Shown: one piece after another, positions 48,624-59,005 of the stretch
How positions within the stretch are numbered: position 1 is the first letter of the stretch
Layout of the letters: each line of letters starts with the position of its first letter
Assembly (NCBI RefSeq): GCF_949628265.1
Contig: NC_088786.1
Span: 37,593,681 to 37,657,680 of the forward strand
DNA: 64,000 nt
From: Cloeon dipterum
Taxonomy: Eukaryota > Arthropoda > Insecta > Ephemeroptera > Baetidae
Direction of reading: 5' to 3'
Translations under genes and position numbers: made by a program
Notes under the pieces: model-generated
What the model saw: the letters and a program-made list of their open reading frames with translations, nothing else
The model's database searches: none
Told to the model about the DNA's origin: nothing

Positions 48624-50158
48624 TTAATTTCCAACAACTTCGGCTGATCCCTGAAAAAATAAACAAATTAATCAAAAATAAATAAAAATTATCACAAATT
48701 ACCAAGCACATGAAGTTGATTTCCGTGGTGCAATTAAAGTTGAAAAGTCCGTTTTCCTCTTGTTTGCCGACGCCGGTTTGAATGGCAACGCAGTCTCCGA
48801 AATCCCGATTCGGAAAGCCCTGTCTCCACTTTAATTGCGGGCCGACCAATTCTTTTTCTGGGCACCAAACGTACGAGTCACACTCCTGGGCGTACATTGC
48901 ACTCGTCCAGAAAATCGTGGGAAGATTCCCCTTTTCTATATAAAATAAATTAATATTGGAATGATTAAAGACCGTTTTTGACGAAGTTTCTGAGCTTGCC
49001 AAACGATTCTTGAGGGTCGAAATAGGTTGAGTGGATCATTTTTCCGACCAAAAAGGTGCAGCCCGACGTGCGAATTTTTTTCCCGCCAAAAAGTTTGAAT
49101 GCGAGAGGTGCGCATGCGTCAGAGCTGGTTTGAGCACTTCCAGAGGGACTGCCTCTACGAAAGAGTTATTTGTCAGATCCAGTCAGCTCTGACGCATGCG
49201 CAGTTCTCACATTCATTTTGTTTTGGCGGGAAAAAAGTTCGCACGTCGCGCTGCACTTTATTGTCCGAGAAAATTTCCACTTTACGTAATTCGACCCTCG
49301 AGAATCGATTGGTGAGCTCAGAAACTTCGTCAAAAACACGCTGAATAGAATTGGTACTTTTTTCCATTTTCAACAAGACTTGGAAGCTCGACCACACTTC
49401 ATCCGTGGTAAAAGAGAACAGGGTTGAATTGTATTTGCAGCAACTTTCGAAGGATCGATAGTAGCCATGCTGGAATTCAATATTTAATATTGGAAGGAAA
49501 ATAAAATTAAAATTAATTCTAAACCTTTTTAGTAGAGATGTACATTTTGGTGCTGTTGGATAAGCGGTAGATTTGCGGATTTGGAACTGAATAGTTGTTT
49601 GAATGTTTAAAAATATAAAAGATGAGAGTTTTAAATAAAAAATTACAAGATTTCCTTAAGGACCCGAGTGCAATTATATCCTGACAAAAATGAATTTTAA
49701 TCATTTGAATTTAATCCAAAATTAAAGTTTACCGATAGCTTGCAAGTGATTTCAGGGCAAAGAGCCTCGTTGCAGTAGGTTCTGTTCCGTTCAGCATCTG
49801 GGAAAATTGAACAATTTAATGATTTTAATTTTGTTTCTGTTCCGCGGAAACCTTTTCCAGAATATTTAACTGCTTTGTTGAAATTAACCCTGGGAGGCGT
49901 GGGTCGTGTAGGCAAATTAGAAGTTTTCGCCGTCGTGGAAAAAGAAGCAATTATTATATCTTCAGAGTCGGCGAATTTAATTTTTTCGCCCAAATCCTGA
50001 AGTGTTTTGAGCAGCTGTAGGAATTTTTCTCTCTTTGAAGAGCCAGCAGATGCAAAAAAGCTCTAAAAAAATTATCCCGTCAGTTGTAATTTTAAAAAAG
50101 CAGTAAATTTACTCACCAGCAAGCTCATAGACATTAAAATCCACACTGTATTTGTCAT
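48624..50158 (-). CDS. Secreted C-type-lectin-like protein A, 279 aa
   Basis: Seven exons on the minus strand: 50158-50117, 50062-49733, 49680-49647 (34 nt), 49586-49525, 49469-49358, 48935-48703 and 48650-48624. They total 280 codons. The 34-nt exon is required to keep frame, and the same exon exists in paralogue B. Exon 1 encodes most of a signal peptide (MTNTVWILMSMSLL). A linker with TTAKTSNLPTRPTPP and a Cys-rich stretch (RNRTYCNEALCPEITCKL) precede a C-type lectin fold: SNSTKMYISTKK, SFESCCKYNSTLFSFTTDE, then IFWTSAMYAQECDSYVWC, QLKWRQGFPNRDFGDCVAI and LFNFNCTTEINFMC. The usual sugar/calcium signature (EPN or QPD, and WND) is not seen, so it may be a lectin-like fold without calcium-dependent sugar binding. 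Probably extracellular, possibly in immunity or haemolymph. Confidence 0.75.
48980..49331. mobile_element. Fold-back MITE, family E copy 2
   Basis: Begins GACGAAGTTTCTGAGC with AACGATTCTTGAGGGTCGAA and ends CGACCCTCGAGAATCGATTG ... GAAACTTCGTC. Internal GTGCGCATGCGTCAGAGCTG is mirrored as CAGCTCTGACGCATGCGCAG. It lies in intron 5 of lectin gene A and is absent from gene B, so it inserted after the duplication. Confidence 0.75.
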
Positions 50159-50440
50159 TTTTCGGCGTCGTTTTCGTTCAGACCAGTTCAGATCATCATC
50201 ACCAATTGAATGACGAATGTTGCAACTGATGTGGATGTGCTATATTATTTCCTGTTGCTAACGAACGTCACATCCGCACACACCAAGAGCTGCGCGCAGC
50301 ACAAATTTTCAGCTTTATTTCTCAGTATCTAAAAAACCCTTTTTAAAAAGACGGAAGCAATTTAGGGTGCTATAAGAAGGAATACTAAATTTGGTCAAAT
50401 TTCCGACAAACATTTATTTAAAAAATATCAAATTTTCTTC

Positions 50441-52055
50441 TTAATTTCCTACAACTTCGGCTGAACCCTAAAAAATTCGACAGTTTATTAAATTAAAAAA
50501 AATTATAATAAATCCTTAAAATTACCTTGCACATGAAGTTGATTTCCGTGGTGCAATTAAAATTAAAGAGTCCATTATTTTCCTCTTGTTTTCCGACGCC
50601 GGTGTGAATTGCAACGCAGTCTCCGAAATCCCGATTCGGAAAGCCGTGTCTCCACTTTAATTGCGGGCCGAACAATTCTTTCTCCGGGCACCAAACGTAC
50701 GAGTCACACTCCTTGGCGTAGATTCCACTCGTCCAGAAGATCGTGGGAATATTCCCTTTTTCTACGTATAAAATTAATTAATATTGGAATGTATTTGCGA
50801 TTATAACAAAGCAGAATAAAAACACGGTACTTTTTTCTATTTTCATCAAGCTTTGGAAGCACGCCGTCACTTCATCGGAGGTGAAAGAGGTCAGGGTTGA
50901 ATTGTACAAGCAGCAACTTTCGAACGATTGATTGTAGCCGAACTGTGCAATTTGGGATTTTTATTGAAAGGAAAATTAAAATTAATTAATTCACCAGTTG
51001 CATAAACCCTAAGTGTTCGAAGCCGCCAACAGATGGCGCCACCGTAGACTTTCGCTTTTAAGGCACTTCCGCTGCGATTTCAGACTCAATCTAGCTACTG
51101 TGCATTATTCAATTAATTTGCTATTTTTTGACGTGCTGAAAACCAAAATCGGTTCAGCCAATCGCCGTAGAATCGTGAAAAACTATTTTTTGATATACAA
51201 AAATCTTTTCCAACGTTTCTACGGCGAATTGCTGAACCGATTTTGGTTTTTAGCACGTCAAAAAATTAGCAAATTAATTTAAAAAAAAGCAAAATAGCTA
51301 GATTGAGTCTGAAATCACAAAGGAAATGCCTTAAAACCGCTTAAAACAAATTTTTTTAAGAAAGCCTGTGGTTGCGCCATCTGTCGGCGGCTTCAAACAC
51401 TAAGGGTTTATGCAACTGGTCAATTCCAAACCTTTTTAGTAGAGATGTACATTTTGGTGCTATTGGATAGCCGGTAGATATGCGGAGTTGGAACTAAATT
51501 GTTTCAAATAATTAAAAAGAGGTCGCAGTTTTAAATTAAAAATTACAAGATTTCCTGAGGGACCCCAAAAAAATTATATCCTGAAAAATGATCGAATAAT
51601 TTTTTGAATTTATTCAAAATTTTATAATTTACCGATAGCTTGCAAGTAATTTCAGGGCAAACAGCCTCATTGCAGTAAGTTCTGTTCCTCTCAGCATCTG
51701 GGAAATTTAGACAATTTATTGATTTTATTGTTGTTTTTTTTCGCAAACCTTTTCCAGAAACTCTGACGGCTTTGTTGAAATTAACTCCGGGAGGCGCCGT
51801 GGGTCGTGCAGGCAAATTTGATGCTTTCGTCGTCGTGGAAGAAGCAATAATTACATCTTCAGAGTCGGCAAATTTAATTTTTTCCCCTAAATCCTGAAGT
51901 GTTTTGAGCAGTTGTAGGAATTTTTCTCTCTTTGAAGAGCCAGCAGATGCACAAAAGCTCTAAAAAAATTATCCCGTCAGTTCTAATTAAAAAAAAACAG
52001 TAAATTTACTCACCAGTAAGCTCATATAAATTAAAATCCACACTGCATTTGTCAT
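50441..52055 (-). CDS. Secreted C-type-lectin-like protein B, 279 aa
   Basis: Tandem paralogue of gene A, with the same seven exons: 52055-52014, 51959-51633, 51580-51547 (34 nt), 51493-51432, 50942-50831, 50761-50526 and 50467-50441; 280 codons. Signal peptide MTNAVWILIYMSLL; linker TTTKASNLPARPTAPPG; YCNEAVCPEITCKL; lectin-like region with SFESCCLYNSTLTSFTSDE, QLKWRHGFPNRDFGDCVAI and LFNFNCTTEINFMC. Differences from A are spread over the protein, most in the linker. The final exon adds only GSAEVVGN. The upstream 60 bp (containing TTCAGACCAGTTCAG on the plus strand) is shared with A, so the promoter was duplicated too. A family A fold-back element lies in the intron between the 62-nt and 112-nt exons. 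Confidence 0.75.
50989..51425. mobile_element. Fold-back MITE, family A copy 4
   Basis: Complete arms CACCAGTTGCATAAACCCTA and GGGTTTATGCAACTGGTCAA, with the GCCGCCAACAGATGGCGCCA block and its mirror. Its right end comes within 7 bp of the 62-nt exon of lectin gene B. Gene A lacks it. Confidence 0.8.
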
Positions 52056-52560
52056 TTTTCGCCGTCGTTTGCGTTCAGACCAGTTCAGAACACCATCACC
52101 AATTTAATGACGAATGGTCCTGCTGTCGCAATAATATTTTTCACCTTTTTATTTTTCTGCTGCTGCTAATGGACGTCACATCCGCACACCAGCAGGAGCT
52201 GCGAGGCACAAATTTTCAGCAATTATTGCGCAAGATTTTTGTTTATACATGCAGCTGTTCAAAAACCAAATGACTCTTTTAATGGCATTTTTATTTGAAT
52301 AGAAAAAAATATTTTTATTAAAAGGAATAAAAATTGAGAGTGTATTTGTCGATAGTTAATTTTAAAATTAAATAAGAGAACAAGAAGTGTTCAAACCATT
52401 TTTAAAACTTTAATAATTGTAAAAATCATTTTTTTTTTAATTAAAAAATTATCTCCCATGTACTATTAAATCTCGTCTTGAAACTTTCAACTTGACTTAT
52501 GATCTATACAGAAAAGCGTAGGCTGTCGATTATTGGAACTGGTGAATACTAATTATTATA

Positions 52561-52992
52561 ATTGACCAGTTGCATAAACCCTTAGTGTTCGAAGCCGCCA
52601 ACAGATGGCGCAACCACAGACTTTCTTAAAAATTTTGTTCAAAGCAGTTTTAAGGCATTTTCGCAGCGATTTCAAACTCAATCTAGCTTTTTTGCTTTTT
52701 TTAATTAATTTTCTAATTTTTGACGTGCTAAAAACCAAAATCGGTTCAGCTATTCGCTGTAGAAACGTTGGAAAAGTTTTTTTTTATTTCAAAAAATAGT
52801 TTTTCACGATTCTACGGCGATTGGCTGAACCGATTTTGGTTTTCAGCACGTCAAAAATTAGCAAATTAATTGAAGAATGCACAGTAGCTAGATTGAGTCT
52901 GAAATCGCAGCGGAAGTGCCTTAACATCGAAAGTCTACGGTGGCGCCATCTGTTGGCGGCTTCAAACACTAAGGGTTTCTGCAACTGCTGAA
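52561..52992. mobile_element. Fold-back MITE, family A copy 5
   Basis: Arms TTGACCAGTTGCATAAACCC and GGGTTTCTGCAACTG, in the opposite internal orientation to copy 4 (the shorter AAGTCTACGGTGGCGCC side is at the right). It is intergenic, upstream of lectin gene B. Confidence 0.8.
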
Positions 52993-53002
52993 TTTATATT
53001 AA

Positions 53003-53406
53003 TTTAAAGACCGACTGAAACTATATTTTCTTTATATTCCAATCGATGCCTGAGGGTGGAAATAAACGGGGAAATTATTATTTTGATCGAACATTGCTTT
53101 GTGACGAGCGCCAAGCAGAGAATCTTCTGGTCGTTAAACTGCGCATGCGTTGCCCCTGTGACGTTACAGCTATAATCTCAGCTGCCAATGTCAAGCACGA
53201 AACATGACGGTGACGTCAGTGGAAGGACGCGTGCGCAGTAGTGATACAAAGATTCAAACGTTTTTGTGCGCCAACGCAACGTACGTTTTGGTTTGCGTCT
53301 TTGCGCGCACGTCAAAAAACAATTTTATATTAATAAATAAATATTTATCCCACCTCAGGGATCGATAGGAACATATACGAAAATGTGGCTTCAGTTGGTC
53401 TTTAAA
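53003..53406. mobile_element. Fold-back MITE with TTTAAAGACC ends (family K)
   Basis: Left end TTTAAAGACCGACTGAAACT; the right end, read inverted, is TTTAAAGACCAACTGAAGCC. A second pair is AATCGATGCCTGAGGGTGG against the complement of CCACCTCAGGGATCGAT. The centre has GCGCATGCGT and TGCGCGC words. It is 404 bp with no ORF, and single-copy in this window. The flanks 53.4-54.3 kb show no gene. Confidence 0.65.
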
Positions 53407-54297
53407 AATATTAAACTAAATACACGACCAGTTTTTTTTAATTTTTTTTTTTAATTTAAAAATCTTTGTTAACATAAAAAATTAAAAACAAATTAGGCAA
53501 ATTATTTGATGCATAGAAATACAACACGCAGAGAGCTTTCTGTTCGAAATTAACATCTACTGGCGCTCGCACTTCCCCTGCAAACTTTTTAAAAAATATG
53601 TTTCCGTTCCTGGAAAAATGACGGGAAATTGGAGCGAAAGTTGTGCTCGAATAGAGGGTGAGTTGAATGAAGGAGACGATCAAAGAAAAATAAATAAAAG
53701 TCTGACTGAGTGAGGCATTCCGCCCGCTCGAAATGCTGCGCGGATAGTCTAACCGCATCTTCCGCAGGCGCTAAATAAATAAGCAAATATTCGCAGCATT
53801 AATGATGTTTAAAAAGGAGATTATTCATGAAATTAATGGTGTTAAATATACAGTTCACATATTTAAATAATTTTCTCTGTAAGCAGCAGCACATAACACC
53901 CTAAAAATATGTAATTTCAGATTTGTGAGCTACGCGTAAAATTTCTAGAATTTTTTCTTTTATTCTTTTGAGGCCACAGCTAAAAATTGGAAAATCCTAA
54001 ATAGATCAAACCCCACTGATTGTTAGTCCTGTGTGTGTGTAAACAAAATTCTAAAGTCATACGATCATTGCTTTCACAGATAAATAAGTCAGAAGATCCA
54101 CTAATATCCTATCCAACACAGGTAAATATATTTTTTTCAATTGCAAGTTTTTTCTAGGCGTGCTGAAAACCCATTCAGATTTTATCGCCTTAAAATCTAA
54201 GCTCTTCCTAATATAAATTATAGTTTCAATAAATTAATAAAATAAAGTAATATCCAAGACAAATAAATGTTGAAACAACATAATTAAATCGTCCATA

Positions 54298-56300
54298 AAA
54301 TTGTCACAATATTGACCAAAACTTGGTTCTTTTCATGCATTTTCGCACGTGACACCGTTTTTTTCGCACCAAACTCCACCGGACGCCATATCTGCGCGTC
54401 GCTAGAATCTGGCCCCCGCTGGTATTTCTACGAAAAATACAATTGTTGTAATTTTGAATGCAGAAAAGTGTAAAATATCCCTCCCCTCTGATTTTATTTA
54501 TTCAACAAAAAAAAACATCGTTGCATGTTTGCCTTCTAATACAAACAAATAAGCGGTCAAAGTACTTTCTTCGCGATACACACAAGAAGTTAAGCGAAGT
54601 TCCTTCTCCTTCAGTTAAGAGTGAGCCCTCGTTTGCAAGAGACGCAACTCTTAATTTCCAACCAAAGTCTTCCTCTGTAGTCAGAAATAATGGACCTGAT
54701 CAGCAACATGGACATCGAGTTAGCGGGTAATATTTTTACTCATATTTCTGATGGCATTTCTAGGCATTTTATAGAATATAAACTTAAAAAACAGCTGAAA
54801 GAGTCCCATCAGTTTTAGGCCATAATTTCTGAGATGATTATCTAATAAATTAAATTGATTTTGGCTATTTTAATTTTTCTCAAAATAATTTTAAAGGTTT
54901 TCAAACGGCCAGTTGAAATTTTCAGACAAAAAATAATTAATTTTTTAAAAATTACGCCTATGAGGAAAGAACTAGAAATTTATTCAGCTTTCTGAATATC
55001 GGCGTTTTTACGCTACAATCGCATATTGTGAATTTTAAATGAGGCCAAACACAGACTCCCTTTCGAATATCTGCAATTTTTTTTTTAAAAATAACTTTCA
55101 AAATTCAAAAGTACAATTGTTTTTATATTGTTCTATAGAAACGCCCAGAAAATTAGACAACAGGCGAGAAGCGCGAGATGAGAGAGAAAAGAAGCGAACG
55201 CGGCGCACCAAACGCGGCACGCAACAAGGACGCTGAAATTTATTCCGACGAGCTGTTAGATGAGTGTGATTCGTGTTTCGAAAACATCAAATCACACTCA
55301 CCAAAAGCTCAGCACCAAAAAGACGCGTGCCTGAACAAATTAGTGAAGGATTTGAAGAAGTTTGAAATATCTCTAAAGTAGGTACAAAATACGGCCATAA
55401 TTTTCTTTTTATCCAAAATTAATTTAACAGTCAATTTAATGAACAATTAAATTTTACAGTCCCAGAGAAAGGCATATTATAATAATAGATTCTTTAATTT
55501 TAAAGGTAAAACGATGATTTTGACGGAGTGTTACGGCGGCTACATCTTGAAGGTTCCATTTGAGAAGATATTTATATTAAAGGAGTCCGTACACCAGCGA
55601 TTAAAAAATTGTTACTGTAAAAATGTTGCTTGATTTTGATGATTGTTTTTTCAAATTCAATAAATGTTAAATACTGTTGAGAAATTTTTATTAATTTAAT
55701 AAAGTAAAAAGTTAAAACATTTATTTTTCGGTTAAAAAGAATTGAAATATACGCATTATTTTTTAAAGTTCGTGATTAATCATTCCTAATATTTGGTTTT
55801 TTTCTAATACAATTTTGATAATAATTGAAAATTGTCATAAAGGGAATTGAGGAGCTTGAGAAGCTTGAGAAGCTTTCGCATTTAAATTTTTGAAAAACGG
55901 GAATAATATAGCTCTGAGTGATACAGCGGCTTCTATTCTTAGTCGAGAGATTATTTTTGTTATACAAAATAATATCAGCTTTTAGGCTGTGGAGTTTTAT
56001 AGTTGCTGCGATGTCTTTTCTCAGATTCTCTCTGCTCCTGAATTGTTACTTAATTTAAAAATCGCTATTTGTCCTGTTCAAAATTTTTTGTCGAATGATT
56101 TAAGTCCCACTGATATTAATTAAACTATAATAAAATTGTTTTCACTGCAGCTTTACCCTATGACAAATTTATCCTCAAAAACATATACGCAAACAGTGGG
56201 GACGCGCAGATATGGCGTCGGGTGGAGTATGGCGCGAAAACACGGTCACGTGAAAATTCGGGAAAAGAAGCAAGCTTTGCTCAATATTGTGACACAATTT
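54298..56300. mobile_element. 2-kb element with about 100-bp terminal inverted repeats
   Basis: Left terminus (plus strand) runs from TTGTCACAATATTGACCAAA to GGACGCCATATCTGCGCGTC (54298-54401). The right terminus, read as reverse complement from 56300 to 56201, gives TGTCACAATATTGAGCAAAG to GACGCCATATCTGCGCGTCC. The two match at about 80 percent over about 100 bp by eye, including GTGAC and ACTCCACC words. A small spliced gene lies inside. No transposase is recognised, so it may be a non-autonomous DNA transposon carrying a host-derived gene, or an unfamiliar autonomous one. A short relative of the inner terminus is at about 3776-3820. Confidence 0.55.
54690..55633 (+). CDS. Small spliced gene inside the 54-56 kb element, about 129 aa, unknown
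   Basis: Exon 1 (54690-54726) encodes MDLISNMDIELA and ends in phase 1 at a GTAATA donor. Exon 2 starts at 55164 after ACAACAG and reads GEKREMREKRSERGAPNAAR, then AEIYSDELLDECDSCFENIK. Two ends are possible. With donor GTGAAG (exon end 55342) it joins exon 3 (55460-55633) in phase 0 and gives 129 residues ending YGGYILKVPFEKIFILKESV ... CYCKNVA. With donor GTAGGT (exon end 55377) it joins in phase 2 and stops early at 55517. The protein is charged, with acidic and Cys residues in the middle; no known domain is recognised. Its upstream 180 bp and first exon resemble those at 57430-57737. Confidence 0.45.
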
Positions 56301-56809
56301 GCATTAATTGAGTCTTTTGGATCGTTTAAACAAACTCTTGACACTCGTACGGAAATCCAAAGAGAGCTTTTTGTTTCCCACCTTCAGACACAATCTTGGA
56401 TCTGCGCGGTGCGAACTAATTTAATCGCACATCTGGACCCCGCTGTGACAAAATAAGCAGGGAACGTATGACGAAACACTTTGTGCGCTTAATTTGCACT
56501 ATCAGAAATTTTAACCAGCCCGTTGGCTCGCATTGTTCAGCGGCTTTCTCAGGAGTGTGAAAGCAGTGGGAGGTATTTGAGAAGTTGGGAGATCTAATAC
56601 TGGCTTCCCAATGTCAGAGATGGCAAAAAGTGGTTAGTTTAGTGACTCGAAATGCTCGAATTGCTCAACGGGCTGGTTTGCACCTTTCCAGCATGCGTGA
56701 TTTGGCTTCACGGGACGAATGTCCAGCGTTTCAATGCAGTCCTCGGTGCGGAGGCAAGTGGCCCTTGAGTGGGCTGCGTCCCTGTGCGGCCTGGTGCGCC
56801 CATTCAATC

Positions 56810-56915
56810 CGTTCGCGGTGTTATTGGCACACGGAATTCAGCATTCGTGCCAGTGCAGTGCGCGCCCTTCCCGTCCTCCGGTCCTCGGACAGGGATAAAA
56901 CGAGCAAAAAATACA
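56810..56915. repeat. Family F dispersed repeat, copy 2 (inverted)
   Basis: CAGCATTCGTGCCAGTGCA and CTCGGACAGGGATAAAACGA are the reverse complement of the 16350-16450 block. The surrounding 56.3-57.4 kb has no gene; ORFs there are short. Confidence 0.5.
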
Positions 56916-57429
56916 AACATTAAATATGCGCAGTCAAAGTAGAGAGGGGACCAAAGGGATTACGAGATTCCCGTCCCTGAGGGATTCAAATAGACGGTCT
57001 TTATTATTTTTAAAGTGCATCAAATTTAAGTTTTTTTTTATTAAACAAAATTTTGCTTAAAATAAATGATTTTAATTAATAAATAATTGATTGGCAAAGC
57101 TGATTTCCCTTATTTAGTACGCTTTTCAGGGCTGGGTATCTCCGGGGAGACTCCTATACTTGCAATTTACTGTTTGTTTGCCGTATTTACCATGCAGCTT
57201 ATTTGTGCGGTTTCTTGCACCTTATTTATGGTTATATAATGAACAAATACCCTATATGGGGAGGGAATGTTTTTTTAACATTTTCACGAGCACCAAAAAT
57301 GTGGGAGAAAGTACTATATCTACAAAAAACCCACTTTATAACCATGCCCAAGACCAGGAAAATTCTCCAAGCTATTCATTAAATTTTTGTTAGTATATTT
57401 TTACAGGAAAATATTATAAAATTATAATT

Positions 57430-57737
57430 TTATAATTTTGAATAAAGAAAAAGTGTAAAGTATCACTCCCCTCTGATTTTGTTTGATCAACAAAGCATTA
57501 GGCCGACTTGTTTGCTTTCCAATATGTACAAACAAATATGCGGTCAAAGTTCTTGCGTTCCATATTCATTCTCGGCGATACAAATAAGTTTATTTAGAGC
57601 TCCTTCTGCCTTCAGTCAGTTCACAGCCAGCACACGCTTTGAAAAGACATTCTCCTTATACGTATAACCCAAGTTTGCGAGACTCACAATGTCGTCAGAG
57701 ATGGAACCGAAGAACATGGAAATGGAAATCGAGTCGG
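57430..57737 (+). other. Promoter plus first coding exon paralogous to the 54.7-kb gene
   Basis: AAAAGTGTAAAGTATCACTC, TCTGATTTTGTTTGATCAAC and AAACAAATATGCGGTCAAAG parallel 54466-54560. The exon at 57689-57737 encodes MSSEMEPKNMEMEIESG and ends in phase 1 at a GTAAAA donor, the same phase as the paralogue. No convincing downstream exon is found in 57.74-58.9 kb, so this may be a truncated duplicate or the start of a gene I cannot complete. Confidence 0.4.
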
Positions 57738-58929
57738 GTAAAATATATAGTTACTTATTTTAAGTTTCCGCTTGCATAAAATCCAAGCCATCCTAAAAAA
57801 GAGGGCGTAACCAGTAAAATTTCGGAAAATTAGATTTCGGGGCAACAAAAATTGGTCGGTTAGGCTTTTTATGTAAAATCATTATTTAAATAAAAAAATC
57901 ACGATCATTCAAATTTAAATGCTCTCTCAAAATGCTGTCGCCGGGAAAAATTTAATAAAGCATCCTCAATTCCTATTAATTATGGTACACCGTGGAAATT
58001 TTAGAAGTTAGAAGTGGTATTTTAAATTCCTCTTTTCTCCATAGAAATATCATCGAATTTTTACTAGCACTTTTTGCGACGGTCAAGGTTTTTTTAAAGG
58101 GATATTTATGCACAACCAGCGTAAGAAAAAGTAGTAAAGCCCCAATTTTAGAGATAGAAAAGTGTCACCTAGGAGGAACGTAAAACGTTAACCCTGGATG
58201 CTAAGCGGCTCCGGCTTCTTCAGGGCTACATGTTGGGGTTAAGATCGCGCCAAGCAAGATGTCCCGTTCCTTTTGCCAAAGACTTTCCTGAAAATGGCCA
58301 AAAAGTGAGAAGTGCTCCAAAGAGAGGGCAGCGCTGCTAGGCTGCTACCGCCGAGAATGCAGCAGAGTACCGTCGTATCGAGTCGCAAACAGCCTCCTGT
58401 CCAAAGGAGAATTAATAAAAAAATGAAAAAAATAAAACGAGAAAAACAAGTCACGTGAAACTTCAAAAATTTGGTTTTTGAGCCACACCTCGGGCCCTAA
58501 TCCCATCATTTTCTCTTATTGTAAATAAACCATAAATATATAGTTGGATCCAAGGTTGACAGGTGGTTTTAAGACGGAGACAGATTGTTTATGGATGGGA
58601 AAATTCGTGAAGCAAACAAAAAAATACGAGCCACTTTATCCGCGCTGCTGGAGGGAGCGATGCGATGCGGCTCAGCGAGGGATCAGGCAGTCGCATTGTG
58701 TGAATAGGGTCTTTTGTTGTTCGCTGCCAAGCGTTATTGTGAAATCACGAAAAATACGCTTGAAGGCAAGAAGAAAAACAGCGTTGGAGGATAAATAGGG
58801 TGCGAGCGCGTCGCTGAGAAAAAGAGGGAAGATTTCACCGATTTCACCATTCGTTTGCGACACCTGGCAACTATGTATATCGTTCGTCATGCGTATACTG
58901 CACAGAGACCCCAAGTCTCTCCCCTAAAC

Positions 58930-59005
58930 CCAACAGTCGTGTTTCAACCTCCGATCGCTCGCTACGTGTGTTTCTGTTCTCTCACGCTCTGTACAAGCAA
59001 CAAAA
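58930..59005 (+). promoter_or_regulatory. Promoter/5'UTR block of LRR4
   Basis: ACAGTCGTGTTTC, CGATCGCTCGCTACGTGTG and ACAAGCAACAAAA precede the ATG at 59006, matching the order in LRR2 and LRR3. CAGT could be the initiator. Upstream, 57.8-58.9 kb shows no supported gene. Confidence 0.45.

Noticed and set aside
56136-56456. 106-codon frame at the right end of the 54-56 kb element
   Set aside because: It reads through the terminal inverted repeat; a chance frame is more likely than a gene.
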